Positions 35,085 to 43,697 of a DNA stretch of 64,000 nucleotides are shown piece after piece. Source of the DNA: Actinomycetales bacterium (GTDB taxonomy: Bacteria > Actinomycetota > Actinomycetes > Actinomycetales > Cellulomonadaceae). Made by a program: the position numbers and the translations under genes. The notes under the pieces were generated by a model, which did no database searches, was not told the DNA's origin, and saw only the letters and a list, made by a program, of their open reading frames with translations. Each line of letters starts with the position of its first letter. Position 1 is the first letter of the stretch. The stretch lies in the NCBI GenBank assembly GCA_020444245.1, contig JAHLLI010000013.1, positions 62,001 to 126,000 of the forward strand. The letters run 5' to 3'.

Positions 35085-36002
35085 ATGGCGGACGTGTGGG
35101 TGGTCGGTTCGGTCAACGAGGACCTCGTGGTGCACGCCGAGCGCGCGCCCGGACCGGGCGAGACGGTGCTCGGCACGGGTCTGTCCCGCGGGCCGGGCGG
35201 CAAGGGGGCCAACCAGGCCGTCGCCGCCGCCCGGGCGGGTGCGCGGACCCGGATCGTCGCAGCGATCGGCGCGGACGACGCCGGGGCCCGTCAGCGGGCC
35301 GCCCTCGAGGCGGCCGGCGTGCTCGGCGACCGCCTGCTCGTCGTGGCCGGCCAGCCCACCGGCACCGCGCTGATCACCGTGGACGGGCGGGGGGAGAACA
35401 CGATCGTCGTGGTCCCGGGGGCGAACGCGACGCTCGACGCACACGGGGTCGTCGCGGCGCTGAAGGGCCTGCGACCCGGGGACGTCGTCCTGGCCCAGGG
35501 CGAGATCGCCCCGGCGGCCATCGAGGCCGCCGCGCAGGCAGCGTCTGCCGTCGGCGCCGTGACGGTGCTCAACCTCGCCCCGGTCGTCCCCGTCGACCTG
35601 AGCCGGGCGAGGGTCGACGTGCTCGTGGTGAACGAGCACGAGGCGGCGCTCCTCGACCCCGGCGACCGACCGGTCGCCGAGCGGGCGGGACGGCTCGCCG
35701 CGACGGGCGGGGGCACCGTCGTGGTCACGCAGGGCGCACAGGGCGCGTTGCTCGCCGACGCGCACGGCGCGCAGCACCTGCCGGCCTACCCGCCCGACCG
35801 GGTGGCGGACACCACTGGCGCGGGCGACGCGTTCTGCGGAGCCATGGCCGCGGCCCTGGCCGACGGGCTCGCGGTGGCCGACGCCGTGCGGTGGGGCATG
35901 GCCGCGGGGTCGTTGGCCGTGCGAGCCGTGGGAGCACAGGGCGCGGACACCGGCCGCGCCGCCATCCGCAGGGTTCTCGGGGACGACGCGGCGATCCGCT
36001 GA
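35085..36002 (+). CDS. PfkB-family sugar kinase (ribokinase-like)
   Basis: A 305-residue PfkB kinase. N-terminal signature GGKGANQAVAAARAGA near residue 38, and the C-terminal ATP/anion-hole motif DTTGAGDAFCGAMAAAL with catalytic Asp near 255. Ribokinase phosphorylates ribose at O5 and this branch fits best by motif, although no rbs genes adjoin it. GGAAGG lies 8 bp before the ATG. It is divergent from the M16-like gene and convergent with the FGGY kinase of the split-transketolase operon, ending 21 bp from it. It could phosphorylate ribose or another sugar released inside the cell. Confidence 0.9.
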   Translation: MADVWVVGSVNEDLVVHAERAPGPGETVLGTGLSRGPGGKGANQAVAAARAGARTRIVAAIGADDAGARQRAALEAAGVLGDRLLVVAGQPTGTALITVDGRGENTIVVVPGANATLDAHGVVAALKGLRPGDVVLAQGEIAPAAIEAAAQAASAVGAVTVLNLAPVVPVDLSRARVDVLVVNEHEAALLDPGDRPVAERAGRLAATGGGTVVVTQGAQGALLADAHGAQHLPAYPPDRVADTTGAGDAFCGAMAAALADGLAVADAVRWGMAAGSLAVRAVGAQGADTGRAAIRRVLGDDAAIR

Positions 36003-36023
36003 GGCGGCCCTGCGCCCCGACGA

Positions 36024-37535
36024 TCAGGCCTCCTGCGGGCCCAGCTCTTCCGCACGTAACGCCTGTCCGCGGGACCTCGCGACCGCGGCCGCCCACGCCT
36101 GTCGGGCCGGCCGCGCGTCGGTGCCGCTCGGCTCGACGAGGTGCCCGGGGTCCTCGGCCCAGGCCCCCGCGCCGATCGAGCGGGCACCGAGCAGTGCCGC
36201 GCCGAGCGCCGACGCCTCGGGAGAGTCGGCGACGCGCACGGGCCGGGCCAGCAGGTCGGCCTGGCGCTGCATGAGCAGCGTGCTGGCCGTCGCGCCGCCG
36301 TCCGCGCGCAGCACGTCGATGCGGGCGGACCCGTCGGCCTCGATCGCCTCGACCACGTCGGCGACCTGGTGGGCGACCGCGTCCAGCGCCGCGCGCGCCA
36401 GGTGCTCGCGGCGCGTGCCACCCGTCACGCCGGTGAGCACACCGGACGCCGACCGGTCCCAGTACGGCGCCCCGAGACCGGAGAACGCCGGCACGAACGA
36501 CACGCCACCGGCGTCGTCGACCTTCTCGGCGAGCGCCGTCAGGTAGGCGCCACCCGACACCCCGGCGGGCGCACCGAGCGTCGCGGCCATCCAGTCCAGC
36601 GCCGAGCCGCTGGCAACGATGTTCCCCTCGCGGGCGTACGTGACGGCGTCGGTCTGCCACGCGACGGTCGTGGCGATCCCGTCCGGCGCGCCCAGGGTCG
36701 CCGTCGGGGTCATCACGGACGAGCCCGTGCCGTAGGTGGCCTTGCCGGTGCCGGGCTCGGTGCAGCCGTGCCGGTACAGCGCGGCGTGCGAGTCGGCGAG
36801 CACGGCCAGCACCGGGACCCCGGGCGGCAGGGCCCCCTCGCCGAGGGTGGTGCCGAACCCGGCCGCCGACGCGCGCACCTGCGGCAGGGTGGCCGCCGGC
36901 ACACCGAACAGGTCGAGCAGCTCGGGGTCCCACCTCAGGGTCGCCAGGTCGAGCAGCAGGGTCCGCGAGGCGTTGCCCACCTCGGTGAGGTGCTCGCCGG
37001 TCAGCCGTCGCACCAGCCACGCGTCGACCGTCCCGAGCGCGACGTCCGACGGGTTCGCGCCGCCGGAGGTCGCGGTCTCGAGCGCCGCGCGCATCTTGGG
37101 TGCGGAGAACATCGGGTCCAGGGACAGGCCGGTCCGGTTCCGCACGAGCTCGCCCGCGCCCGGCCGCGCCTCGGCGAGCGCCGCGCACCGGTCGGCGGTC
37201 CGCGCGTCCTGCCAGCCGAGCACCGGGCCCAGCGGTCGCCCTGTCCGCCTGCTCCAGCAGACCACGGACTCACGCTGGTTCGACACCGTGACCCCGAGGA
37301 GCCAGGCGTCCGGCCGACGGCCCAGGCACTCGTCGACCGCCTCGAGGGTCGCCGACCAGAGCTGCTCGGCGTCCTGCTCCACCCAGCCGGGCGCCGGGAA
37401 CGCGATACCCACCGGCCGGGACGCCGCGGCGAGCAGGTCGCCGGTCTCGGGGTCGACCAGCAGGGCCTTGGTGTTCGTCGTGCCCTGGTCGATCGCCAGG
37501 AGCACGCCGACCCGGCGCCCGACCCCGTCCTTCAT
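36024..37535 (-). CDS. FGGY-family sugar kinase, possible D-apulose kinase
   Basis: A 503-residue FGGY kinase with glycerol-kinase-like opening LLAIDQGTTNTKALLVD, substrate segment VTVSNQRESVV with GWQDART, and ATP-site region RADGGATASTLLMQRQADLLARPVRVAD near 390. The ATG overlaps the upstream transketolase stop (ATGA), so it is the last gene of the operon. Its place after a TIM-barrel isomerase and a split transketolase matches the kinase step of D-apiose catabolism (ketose to ketose phosphate, then transketolase cleavage). Glycerol, xylulose or erythrulose kinase activity cannot be excluded from sequence. Confidence 0.88.
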   Translation of the reverse strand: MKDGVGRRVGVLLAIDQGTTNTKALLVDPETGDLLAAASRPVGIAFPAPGWVEQDAEQLWSATLEAVDECLGRRPDAWLLGVTVSNQRESVVCWSRRTGRPLGPVLGWQDARTADRCAALAEARPGAGELVRNRTGLSLDPMFSAPKMRAALETATSGGANPSDVALGTVDAWLVRRLTGEHLTEVGNASRTLLLDLATLRWDPELLDLFGVPAATLPQVRASAAGFGTTLGEGALPPGVPVLAVLADSHAALYRHGCTEPGTGKATYGTGSSVMTPTATLGAPDGIATTVAWQTDAVTYAREGNIVASGSALDWMAATLGAPAGVSGGAYLTALAEKVDDAGGVSFVPAFSGLGAPYWDRSASGVLTGVTGGTRREHLARAALDAVAHQVADVVEAIEADGSARIDVLRADGGATASTLLMQRQADLLARPVRVADSPEASALGAALLGARSIGAGAWAEDPGHLVEPSGTDARPARQAWAAAVARSRGQALRAEELGPQEA

Positions 37536-38494
37536 CGGCCCAGCAGGTCGCGGGCCGCCGCGGCGATCCCCGCCGCGGTGATCCCGAAGTGCTCCAGCAG
37601 CCACTGCACCGACCCGGTGGGCGCGAACGTGTCAGGCACCCCGACGAACCGCATCGGGGCGGGCTGGCGGGTGACCAGCAGCTCGGCCACCGCCCCGCCG
37701 AGGCCCGAGGTGAGCGCCTCCTCGACCGTCACGATCCCGGCGGTCTCGCGCGCGGCCGCGACCAGGGCGGCCTCGTCGAGCGGCTTGACGGTGGGCATCG
37801 ACAGCACCCGCGCGTCGACCCCCTCGGCGGCCAGCACGTCGGCGGCATCCAGGGCACGCGAGACCGCGATGCCGGTCGCGACCAGGGTGACGTCGGCACC
37901 CTCGCGCAGGGTCACGGCCTTGCCCGGCTCGAACCGGTATCCCTCGGGGACCACGTCGGGCACGCCCATCCGGGCGACCCGGACGAACACCGGTCCGTCG
38001 TGGGCGGCGGCCCAGCGCAGGACCTGCGCGGTCTCGGCCGGGTCGCACGGCGCCGCGACGGTCAGCCCGGGGATGGTCCGCAGCCACGCGAGGTCCTCGA
38101 TCGAGTGGTGCGTCGGGCCGAGCTCGCCGTAGGCCATGCCGGGGCTCTGCCCGACGAGCACCATGTGGTGCTGGGAGTAGGCCGCGTCGACCTTGACCTG
38201 CTCCATGGCGCGCGCGGTGAGGAAGCACGACGCCGCGGAGACGAACGGCACCTTGCCGCCGTTGGCAAGGCCGGCCCCGACCCCGACCATGTCCTGCTCG
38301 GCGATGCCGACGTTGACCAACCGGTCCGGGAACCGCTCGGCGAACGGGCCCAGCTTCGACGAGCCCACCGAGTCGTTGACCACGGCGACCACCCGGTCAT
38401 CGGCCTCGGCCAGCTCCACGAGGGTGGCGACCCAGGCGTCGCGGCAGTCGTGCAGCACCCGCTCCGAGGCGCCTGCGTCGATCGTGGCGGTCAT
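37532..38494 (-). CDS. Transketolase, C-terminal subunit
   Basis: A 320-residue separate subunit carrying the transketolase pyrimidine-binding and C-terminal domains: LVNVGIAEQDMVGVGAGLANGG, with the Glu that activates thiamine diphosphate, then GPTHHSIEDLAWLRTIPGLTV and a transketolase C domain from about 195. It overlaps the N-terminal subunit gene and the kinase gene by 4 bp each. Half-size paired transketolases are used in apulose-4-phosphate cleavage and in the sulfoquinovose transketolase pathway, and also occur as generic enzymes. Specificity here is inferred from neighbours. Confidence 0.92.
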   Translation of the reverse strand: MTATIDAGASERVLHDCRDAWVATLVELAEADDRVVAVVNDSVGSSKLGPFAERFPDRLVNVGIAEQDMVGVGAGLANGGKVPFVSAASCFLTARAMEQVKVDAAYSQHHMVLVGQSPGMAYGELGPTHHSIEDLAWLRTIPGLTVAAPCDPAETAQVLRWAAAHDGPVFVRVARMGVPDVVPEGYRFEPGKAVTLREGADVTLVATGIAVSRALDAADVLAAEGVDARVLSMPTVKPLDEAALVAAARETAGIVTVEEALTSGLGGAVAELLVTRQPAPMRFVGVPDTFAPTGSVQWLLEHFGITAAGIAAAARDLLGR

Positions 38495-39408
38495 CGGTTC
38501 TCCAGCTCGGCGAGCGCCTGGGCCACCTGCTCGGCGGACGGCACCTTGTGGTGCCAGGCGACGTTGTCGGACATGAACGAGATCGGGTGTCCCTTGTCGG
38601 TGTGCGCGATCACCGCCGTGGGCCGGCCGGAGGCGGCCGGCACGTCCGCGAACGCGTCGAGCAGTGCCCCGTGGTCGTGCCCGTCCACCTCGACGACGTC
38701 CATCCCGAAGGCGGCCAGCTTGTCGGCCAGCGGCTCGAGATCGTTGGTGTCCGCGACCCTGGCGCCCTGCTGGAGCCGGTTGCGGTCCACGATCACGCAC
38801 AGGTGGGACAGCCGGTGGTTGCCGGCCGTCATGAGGGCCTCCCAGTTGGAGCCCTCCTGCAGCTCCCCGTCGCCCACCACGACGAACGTCCGGCGGGCCG
38901 ACCCGTCGAGCTTGCCCGCGAACGCGGTGCCGACCGCGATCGGCAGCCCGTGCCCGAGCGGCCCCGTGGACGCCTCGACCGCGGCGATCTTGGTCCGCGC
39001 GGGGTGGCCGTTGAGCTGGGACATCGGCTGCATGAACGTGCCGAGCTGCTCGGGCGGCAGGAAGCCCGCCATCGCCAGCGTCGTGTACAGCGCCGCGGCC
39101 GCATGCCCCTTGGACAGGATGAACCGGTCACGGTCCGGGTCGCCGAGCTGGTCGGGCGACACGTTCATCGCCGCGAGGTACAAGGTGACCAGGATGTCGA
39201 TCACCGAGAACTCGCCGCCGATGTGGCCGAGCCCGGCCGCCCGCACCATCTGGATGTCCCGGCGGCGCACCAGCCGCGCTGCCTCGGTGAGGTGGGCGAC
39301 CACCTGGGCGCGCGGCGCCTCGCCCGGCGCCCGGCCGAGCACGGTGAACGCGTCGTCCGGGACCGCCTCGGGGCGGACGTCCGGGACGAGGTCCTCGTCG
39401 ACCGTCAC
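38491..39408 (-). CDS. Transketolase, N-terminal subunit
   Basis: A 305-residue thiamine-diphosphate-binding subunit. The His residues of the active site are in [15 protein letters not shown] and [10 protein letters not shown], and the cofactor motif is [32 protein letters not shown] near residue 180. The GTG start overlaps the isomerase stop (GTGA). Full transketolases are about 650 residues; here the two halves are separate, coupled genes. Works with the product at 37532. The first 40 residues are a less conserved acidic extension. Confidence 0.92.
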   Translation of the reverse strand: MTVDEDLVPDVRPEAVPDDAFTVLGRAPGEAPRAQVVAHLTEAARLVRRRDIQMVRAAGLGHIGGEFSVIDILVTLYLAAMNVSPDQLGDPDRDRFILSKGHAAAALYTTLAMAGFLPPEQLGTFMQPMSQLNGHPARTKIAAVEASTGPLGHGLPIAVGTAFAGKLDGSARRTFVVVGDGELQEGSNWEALMTAGNHRLSHLCVIVDRNRLQQGARVADTNDLEPLADKLAAFGMDVVEVDGHDHGALLDAFADVPAASGRPTAVIAHTDKGHPISFMSDNVAWHHKVPSAEQVAQALAELENR

Positions 39409-40397
39409 TCGCCCTCCCCGATGGTGCCGAACAGCGCGTCCTGGACCACCTTCTGGGCGCCGAGCGCGTCCTGGCGGGCCTGGGCGGCCCGGAGCGCGTC
39501 GACGTCCAGGACGTCCAGGGCGCGGTACACGTGCTTGAGGAACCGGATGGACAGCTTGGCGGTCTCGACGGTGTCCTCCCGGAAGGGGAACTGGTCGAGC
39601 TGCCACACGCCCTCCCAGCCGTTCTCGCGCAGCGTGTAGAAGTACTCGAACAGCTCGACCGGGTGGACGGTGCCGACCATCATGTCGTCGTCCCAGCCGC
39701 GCAGGTTGTCGTTGACGTCCATGCCCCACAGCAACCCGTGGTCGATGAGCAGCTGGGCGGCCGCGGCGGGCGACTCCCCGCCGTACAGGGCGTGCCCGAA
39801 GTCCAGCAGCACGCCGACGTTGTCCACGCCCATCGCCTTGATGCCCAGCGCGGTCTTGGCCGCCGAGTCCCAGAACATCTTGTTGCGCGGCTCGCGCGGC
39901 TTGTACTCGATGACGATCTTGATGTCGCTGTTCGCCTGCGCCACTTCGCGCATGCCGTCCACGGCCAGACGCCACTGCTCGCCGTGGTTGACCTGGAACG
40001 GGTAGTCCCAGCCGTCCTGCCCCGGCCAGACCTTCAGGTAGCGCGCCCCCAGGGCGCGCACGACGTCGGCCGCCTCGTTCAGGAACGCGATCGCCTCGGC
40101 GCGCACCGCCGGGTCGGGGTTGGTGAAGGCACCCTTGGAGTACTTGCGCATGTAGATCTCGGGGGTGACCCCGATGGCCTCGAGGCCGTTCTCGGCCAGC
40201 GCGGCCTTCACCTGGTCGACCGTCACACCGTCGGTGAACGGGTAGTTGACGTCGACGAAGGACAGCTCGCCGACGCTGCCCGCCAGCGCGATCTGCTCCA
40301 GCGTCGTCGTGGGCGGGGCGTAGCCGTCCGTGGCGTAGCGGTCCAGGTAGCTGGCGAAGTGCCACAGGCCGGCACCGAACGGCGGGTAGGTCGTCAT
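39405..40397 (-). CDS. TIM-barrel sugar isomerase, possible D-apiose isomerase
   Basis: A 330-residue xylose-isomerase-like TIM-barrel protein. Metal ligands are expected among the Glu and Asp residues in [39 protein letters not shown] and [15 protein letters not shown]. The size and the C-terminal extension fit sugar isomerases acting on unphosphorylated aldoses rather than endonuclease IV. It is followed without gaps by split transketolase and FGGY kinase genes, the set found in D-apiose pathways (aldose to ketose as first step). L-ribulose-, erythrulose- or inosose-type substrates are alternatives. ATG at 40397 with GGAG upstream. Confidence 0.85.
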   Translation of the reverse strand: MTTYPPFGAGLWHFASYLDRYATDGYAPPTTTLEQIALAGSVGELSFVDVNYPFTDGVTVDQVKAALAENGLEAIGVTPEIYMRKYSKGAFTNPDPAVRAEAIAFLNEAADVVRALGARYLKVWPGQDGWDYPFQVNHGEQWRLAVDGMREVAQANSDIKIVIEYKPREPRNKMFWDSAAKTALGIKAMGVDNVGVLLDFGHALYGGESPAAAAQLLIDHGLLWGMDVNDNLRGWDDDMMVGTVHPVELFEYFYTLRENGWEGVWQLDQFPFREDTVETAKLSIRFLKHVYRALDVLDVDALRAAQARQDALGAQKVVQDALFGTIGEGE

Positions 40398-40430
40398 GGT
40401 GTGTCTCTCCTCACTCGGATGGCCCGACGC

Positions 40431-41321
40431 TCAGCCCTTGACGGCCCCGGCGAACGCGCCCTGGACGAAGTAGCGCTGGAACATCAGGTAGACGATGAGC
40501 ACGGGGACGGCCGACATGATGATGAAGGCGTTGAGCGCCCCGTAGTCGGTCGCGTGCTGGGTGTTGAAGCTCTGCACCGCGAGCGGGATGGTCCAGTTGG
40601 CCTGGCTCTGGAGCAGCGTGGTCGCCATGGCGTACTCGTTCCACGTGGCGACGAAGTCGAGGATGAACAGCGCGGCGAGGGCGGGACGCGCCAGCGGCAG
40701 GCAGATCTGCCAGAAGATCCGGAACGTCGAGGCGCCGTCGATCCGCGCCGACTCCTCGAGCTCGTCCGGGATCGCGCGGAAGAACCCGTAGAGCATGAAG
40801 ATCTGGTACGGGATGCCGAACGCGAGGTACGGCAGGATCAGGCCCCACCGCGAGTCGAGCAGGTTCAGCGAGTACATGGTGTTGAACAGCGGCCCGAGGC
40901 CGATCTGGATCGGCACCATCGAGCCGACCGCGAACAGCGCCAGGACCAGCTTGTGGCGCCGGAACCGCAGCCTGCCCAGGGCGAACGCCGCCGCGGCCGA
41001 GAGCAGCAGGCCCAGCGGCACCTTGATCACCGAGATCATCAGGGAGTTGCCTCCCGTGACCCAGAGGTTCCCGGTGTCCACCGCGTCGGCGTAGTTGCCC
41101 CACTCCCACACGGTCGGCAGGTTCCAGGTGGGCAGCTGCGAGACGTCCGCCTTGGACTTGACCGAGGTGAGGAACATGAAGACGAACGGGGTGGCCCAGA
41201 TCAGCGCGGAGACTGCGAGCGCGATCCACAGCCCGACGCCGGGCCAGTCGCGCGGCTTGCGGCGCCGTGGCGCCGGTGGCACCCGCCGGGCGACGGCGGC
41301 CGGAGCGGCGACGGTGGCCAT
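40431..41321 (-). CDS. ABC transporter permease, MalG type (split-transketolase operon)
   Basis: A 296-residue permease with six helices and EAA loop PDELEESARIDGASTFRIFWQICLPL. A Pro/Arg-rich cytoplasmic tail (RRVPPAPRRRKPRDWP) precedes the first helix. The ATG overlaps the preceding permease stop by one base (TGATG). The C-terminus FVQGAFAGAVKG is typical of the MalG branch. No ATPase gene lies in the operon; a shared MsiK-type subunit is likely. Confidence 0.94.
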   Translation of the reverse strand: MATVAAPAAVARRVPPAPRRRKPRDWPGVGLWIALAVSALIWATPFVFMFLTSVKSKADVSQLPTWNLPTVWEWGNYADAVDTGNLWVTGGNSLMISVIKVPLGLLLSAAAAFALGRLRFRRHKLVLALFAVGSMVPIQIGLGPLFNTMYSLNLLDSRWGLILPYLAFGIPYQIFMLYGFFRAIPDELEESARIDGASTFRIFWQICLPLARPALAALFILDFVATWNEYAMATTLLQSQANWTIPLAVQSFNTQHATDYGALNAFIIMSAVPVLIVYLMFQRYFVQGAFAGAVKG

Positions 41322-42268
41322 CAGTGGTCCTCTCCGCGCAGCGCCCAGGCCAGGTAGGGCACGACGAGCGCGAGCGAGATGATCAGCAGCACGGTCGCGA
41401 CAGCGCTGCCCTGACCGAAGGTGTGGTTCTGGAACGACTGCGTCCACGACCACAGCGCCAGGACCTGCGTGGACTGCGCCGGGCCGCCCCCGGTCATGCC
41501 GACCACCAGGTCGAACACCTTCAGCGAGTTGATGATGGTCAGGATGACCACGACGACGAACGTGGGGCGCAGGGCCGGCAACGTCACGTTGCGGAAGATC
41601 TGCAGGCCGTGCGCGCCGTCGATCCTGGCGGCCTCGACCAGCTCGACGGGCACCTGCTGCAGGCCCGCGAGGAACAGCACCATGTTGAACCCGACCGACT
41701 GCCAGATCGCGGCGACGAACACCGAGTACAGCGCGATCTTGGGGTCACCGAGCCACTGGTGGGTCCAGGACTCCAGCCCGATCGCCTTGAGCCCCTGGTT
41801 CACGGCACCGAGCGTCGGGTTGTAGATCCAGCGCCACATCGCCGCGACCGTGATCGACGCGAACACCGCCGGGAGGTAGAAGACGGACCGGAACAGGTTG
41901 CGGCCCAGCAGCTTGCGGTTCAGCCCCAGCGCGAGCAGCAGGCTGAGCATCATCGGGATGGCCAGTGAGAGCACCACCCAGATGAGCGAGTTCTTGAACG
42001 CGGTCCAGAACACCGGGTCGGCGGTGAACGCGCGGACGTAGTTGCGCAGCCCGACCCACACCTGGGGCTCGGTGCGGAACCCGGACCAGTCGTAGAACGA
42101 CAGCCGGACCGCGTCGATCATCGGGTAGACCAGGAAGTACCCGTACAGCAGCCCGGCCGGAACGAGGTACGGCAGCGCCCGGACGAACGGCGAGCGCTTC
42201 GCCCGGGGCCGGGGCGGGTCCGCGCGTCGCGCGTCGCGCCGGGCGACCGGTGGGGTGGTGGTGGTCAT
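41321..42268 (-). CDS. ABC transporter permease, MalF type (split-transketolase operon)
   Basis: A 315-residue permease with six helices (ALPYLVPAGLLYGYFLVYPMIDAVRLSFYDW at the start) and EAA loop VELVEAARIDGAHGLQIFRNVTLPAL. The ATG at 42268 has GGGAGA 5 bp upstream and is preferred to the longer open frame from 42316, which crosses the hairpin. Pairs with the next gene and with the binding protein at 42332. Confidence 0.94.
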   Translation of the reverse strand: MTTTTPPVARRDARRADPPRPRAKRSPFVRALPYLVPAGLLYGYFLVYPMIDAVRLSFYDWSGFRTEPQVWVGLRNYVRAFTADPVFWTAFKNSLIWVVLSLAIPMMLSLLLALGLNRKLLGRNLFRSVFYLPAVFASITVAAMWRWIYNPTLGAVNQGLKAIGLESWTHQWLGDPKIALYSVFVAAIWQSVGFNMVLFLAGLQQVPVELVEAARIDGAHGLQIFRNVTLPALRPTFVVVVILTIINSLKVFDLVVGMTGGGPAQSTQVLALWSWTQSFQNHTFGQGSAVATVLLIISLALVVPYLAWALRGEDH

Positions 42269-42285
42269 GGGTTCTCCCGCTGGGG

Positions 42286-42324
42286 CCGGGGGCGTGACGG
42301 GCGGGAACACCGCCACGCCCCCGG
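42286..42324 (-). terminator. Hairpin between binding protein and permease genes
   Basis: CCGGGGGCGTG and CACGCCCCCGG form perfect 11-bp arms, with an inner GCGG/CCGC pair. It lies between the binding-protein stop and the permease start, mirroring the palindrome at 27656, and probably raises binding-protein mRNA over permease mRNA. Confidence 0.65.
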
Positions 42325-42331
42325 GGCCGGA

Positions 42332-43621
42332 TCAGCTGTTCGCGTCGATGAACTTCTGGAACTCCGCACCGGCGTCGGCAGGAGCGATGTCACCGGTCAG
42401 GACGGAGTTCTGGATGCGCCAGTACTCGGTCGTCTGGTCCAGGGACAGGTTCTGGTCGTTGTTGATGTACAGACCCGTGGCGGCCTTGAAGATCGGCGGC
42501 CACAGCTCGTGGAGCGGGTTGCCGGTCGCCGGGGCGACGTCGACGTTCGGCGACATGGCGGCCCACGCCCCCACGACCTTCTCCTGCTCGGCGGTCGAGG
42601 TGATGAAGTCCAGGAACTTCGCGGCCTCGTCCGGGTGCTTGGACGTCGCGTTGACGTAGTAGGCCTCGCCGAAACCGTAGAGCCGGCCGGTGCCGGTCGG
42701 GAAGGCGAAGATGCCGATGTCGTCCGGGTTCACGCCGTTGTCGGTGAGGTTGGCGTCGAACCAGGTGCCCTCGAGGGCCATCGCGGCCTGACCGGTGTAG
42801 AAGAGCTGGCTGGAGTCGTCGTTGCTGATCCCCATGAAGCCCTGGTTGATGTACTTCTCGCCCCAGGTCTTCAGCGCCGTGAAGGCGTCGGTGACGCAGG
42901 GCTCGGAGTCCCAGCCCTTCTGAGTCGTGTTGAGCGCGTCGGCGACCGTGGACCCGCACTCGGTCTCGATGAGCGAGTCGAGCAGGCGCATGACGTGCCA
43001 GTTCACCGTGCCGCCGAACTGGATCGGGGTGATCCCGGCGGCCACGAGCTTGTCCGCGTCGGCGACCAGCTCGTCGTAGCTCGTCGGGGTACCGGTGATG
43101 CCGGCCTTGGCGAAGAGCGTCTTGTTGTAGTAGATCGCCTCGCCCTGGAGGGTCCACGGGATGCCGTCGTGCTGGCCGTACTGGGTGATGCCGGCGAGCG
43201 CGGCGTCGCTGAACCGGTCGCTCCAGCCGTACTGGTCGTAGTACTTCGTCAGGTCCAGGCTCATGCCGGCGTTGACCAGCTCGCCGCCGAGGCCCGGGCC
43301 CTCCCAGTACCAGTAGATGTCTGGGCCGGCGTCGGTCCCGGCGACCTGCCGCAGCGCGGTCTTGTGGTCGTCGACGGAGCGCTCCTCGTACTTCACGGTG
43401 ATGTCGGGGTTGGCGGCCTCGAAGTCGGAGACCAGGGTCTCCAGGCCCGCCTTCTGGGAGTCCTCCTGGGTGGGGAGCCAGAGCGTGAGGTCGACCTTCT
43501 CGCCCGAGCTGCCCGATCCGCTCGAGCCGGCGTCGCTGGTGCCGCCCGAGCCGCAGCCGGTGACCAGCGCGAGGGCTGCCGTCGCCGAGATCGCCACAGC
43601 GGCTGACCGTGTGTACCGCAT
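42332..43621 (-). CDS. ABC transporter sugar-binding lipoprotein (split-transketolase operon)
   Basis: A 429-residue extracellular binding protein. The signal peptide ends in LVTGC (Cys 23), followed by a Gly/Ser-rich linker and a family-1 sugar-binding domain (VDLTLWLPTQEDSQKAGLETLVSDFEAANPDITVKY). Many Trp residues line the predicted site (WYWEG, WTLQG, WHVMRL). The ATG at 43621 has GGAGG 5 bp upstream; the ATG at 43633 has none. It comes after the nucleoside-hydrolase-like gene and a small hairpin, and feeds the two permeases downstream. The ligand is inferred to be the pentose or pentoside metabolised by the operon. Confidence 0.92.
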   Translation of the reverse strand: MRYTRSAAVAISATAALALVTGCGSGGTSDAGSSGSGSSGEKVDLTLWLPTQEDSQKAGLETLVSDFEAANPDITVKYEERSVDDHKTALRQVAGTDAGPDIYWYWEGPGLGGELVNAGMSLDLTKYYDQYGWSDRFSDAALAGITQYGQHDGIPWTLQGEAIYYNKTLFAKAGITGTPTSYDELVADADKLVAAGITPIQFGGTVNWHVMRLLDSLIETECGSTVADALNTTQKGWDSEPCVTDAFTALKTWGEKYINQGFMGISNDDSSQLFYTGQAAMALEGTWFDANLTDNGVNPDDIGIFAFPTGTGRLYGFGEAYYVNATSKHPDEAAKFLDFITSTAEQEKVVGAWAAMSPNVDVAPATGNPLHELWPPIFKAATGLYINNDQNLSLDQTTEYWRIQNSVLTGDIAPADAGAEFQKFIDANS

Positions 43622-43639
43622 CCTTGCCTCCATCTCGTC

Positions 43640-43661
43640 GGTCCGGCCACTGCGCCGGACC
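43640..43661 (-). terminator. Small intercistronic hairpin before the binding protein
   Basis: GGTCCGGC-CACTGC-GCCGGACC: perfect 8-bp arms and a 6-base loop, between the nucleoside-hydrolase-like gene and the binding-protein gene. It may tune relative expression. Confidence 0.45.
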
Positions 43662-43697
43662 CGGGTGATGCCGTGTCGGGTGCTCCGACGACGGGTG

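Noticed and set aside
36024-39408. Sulfoquinovose transketolase pathway
   Set aside because: Paired transketolase subunits fit, but the FGGY kinase and absence of sulfonate-handling dehydrogenase argue against it; kept only as an alternative.
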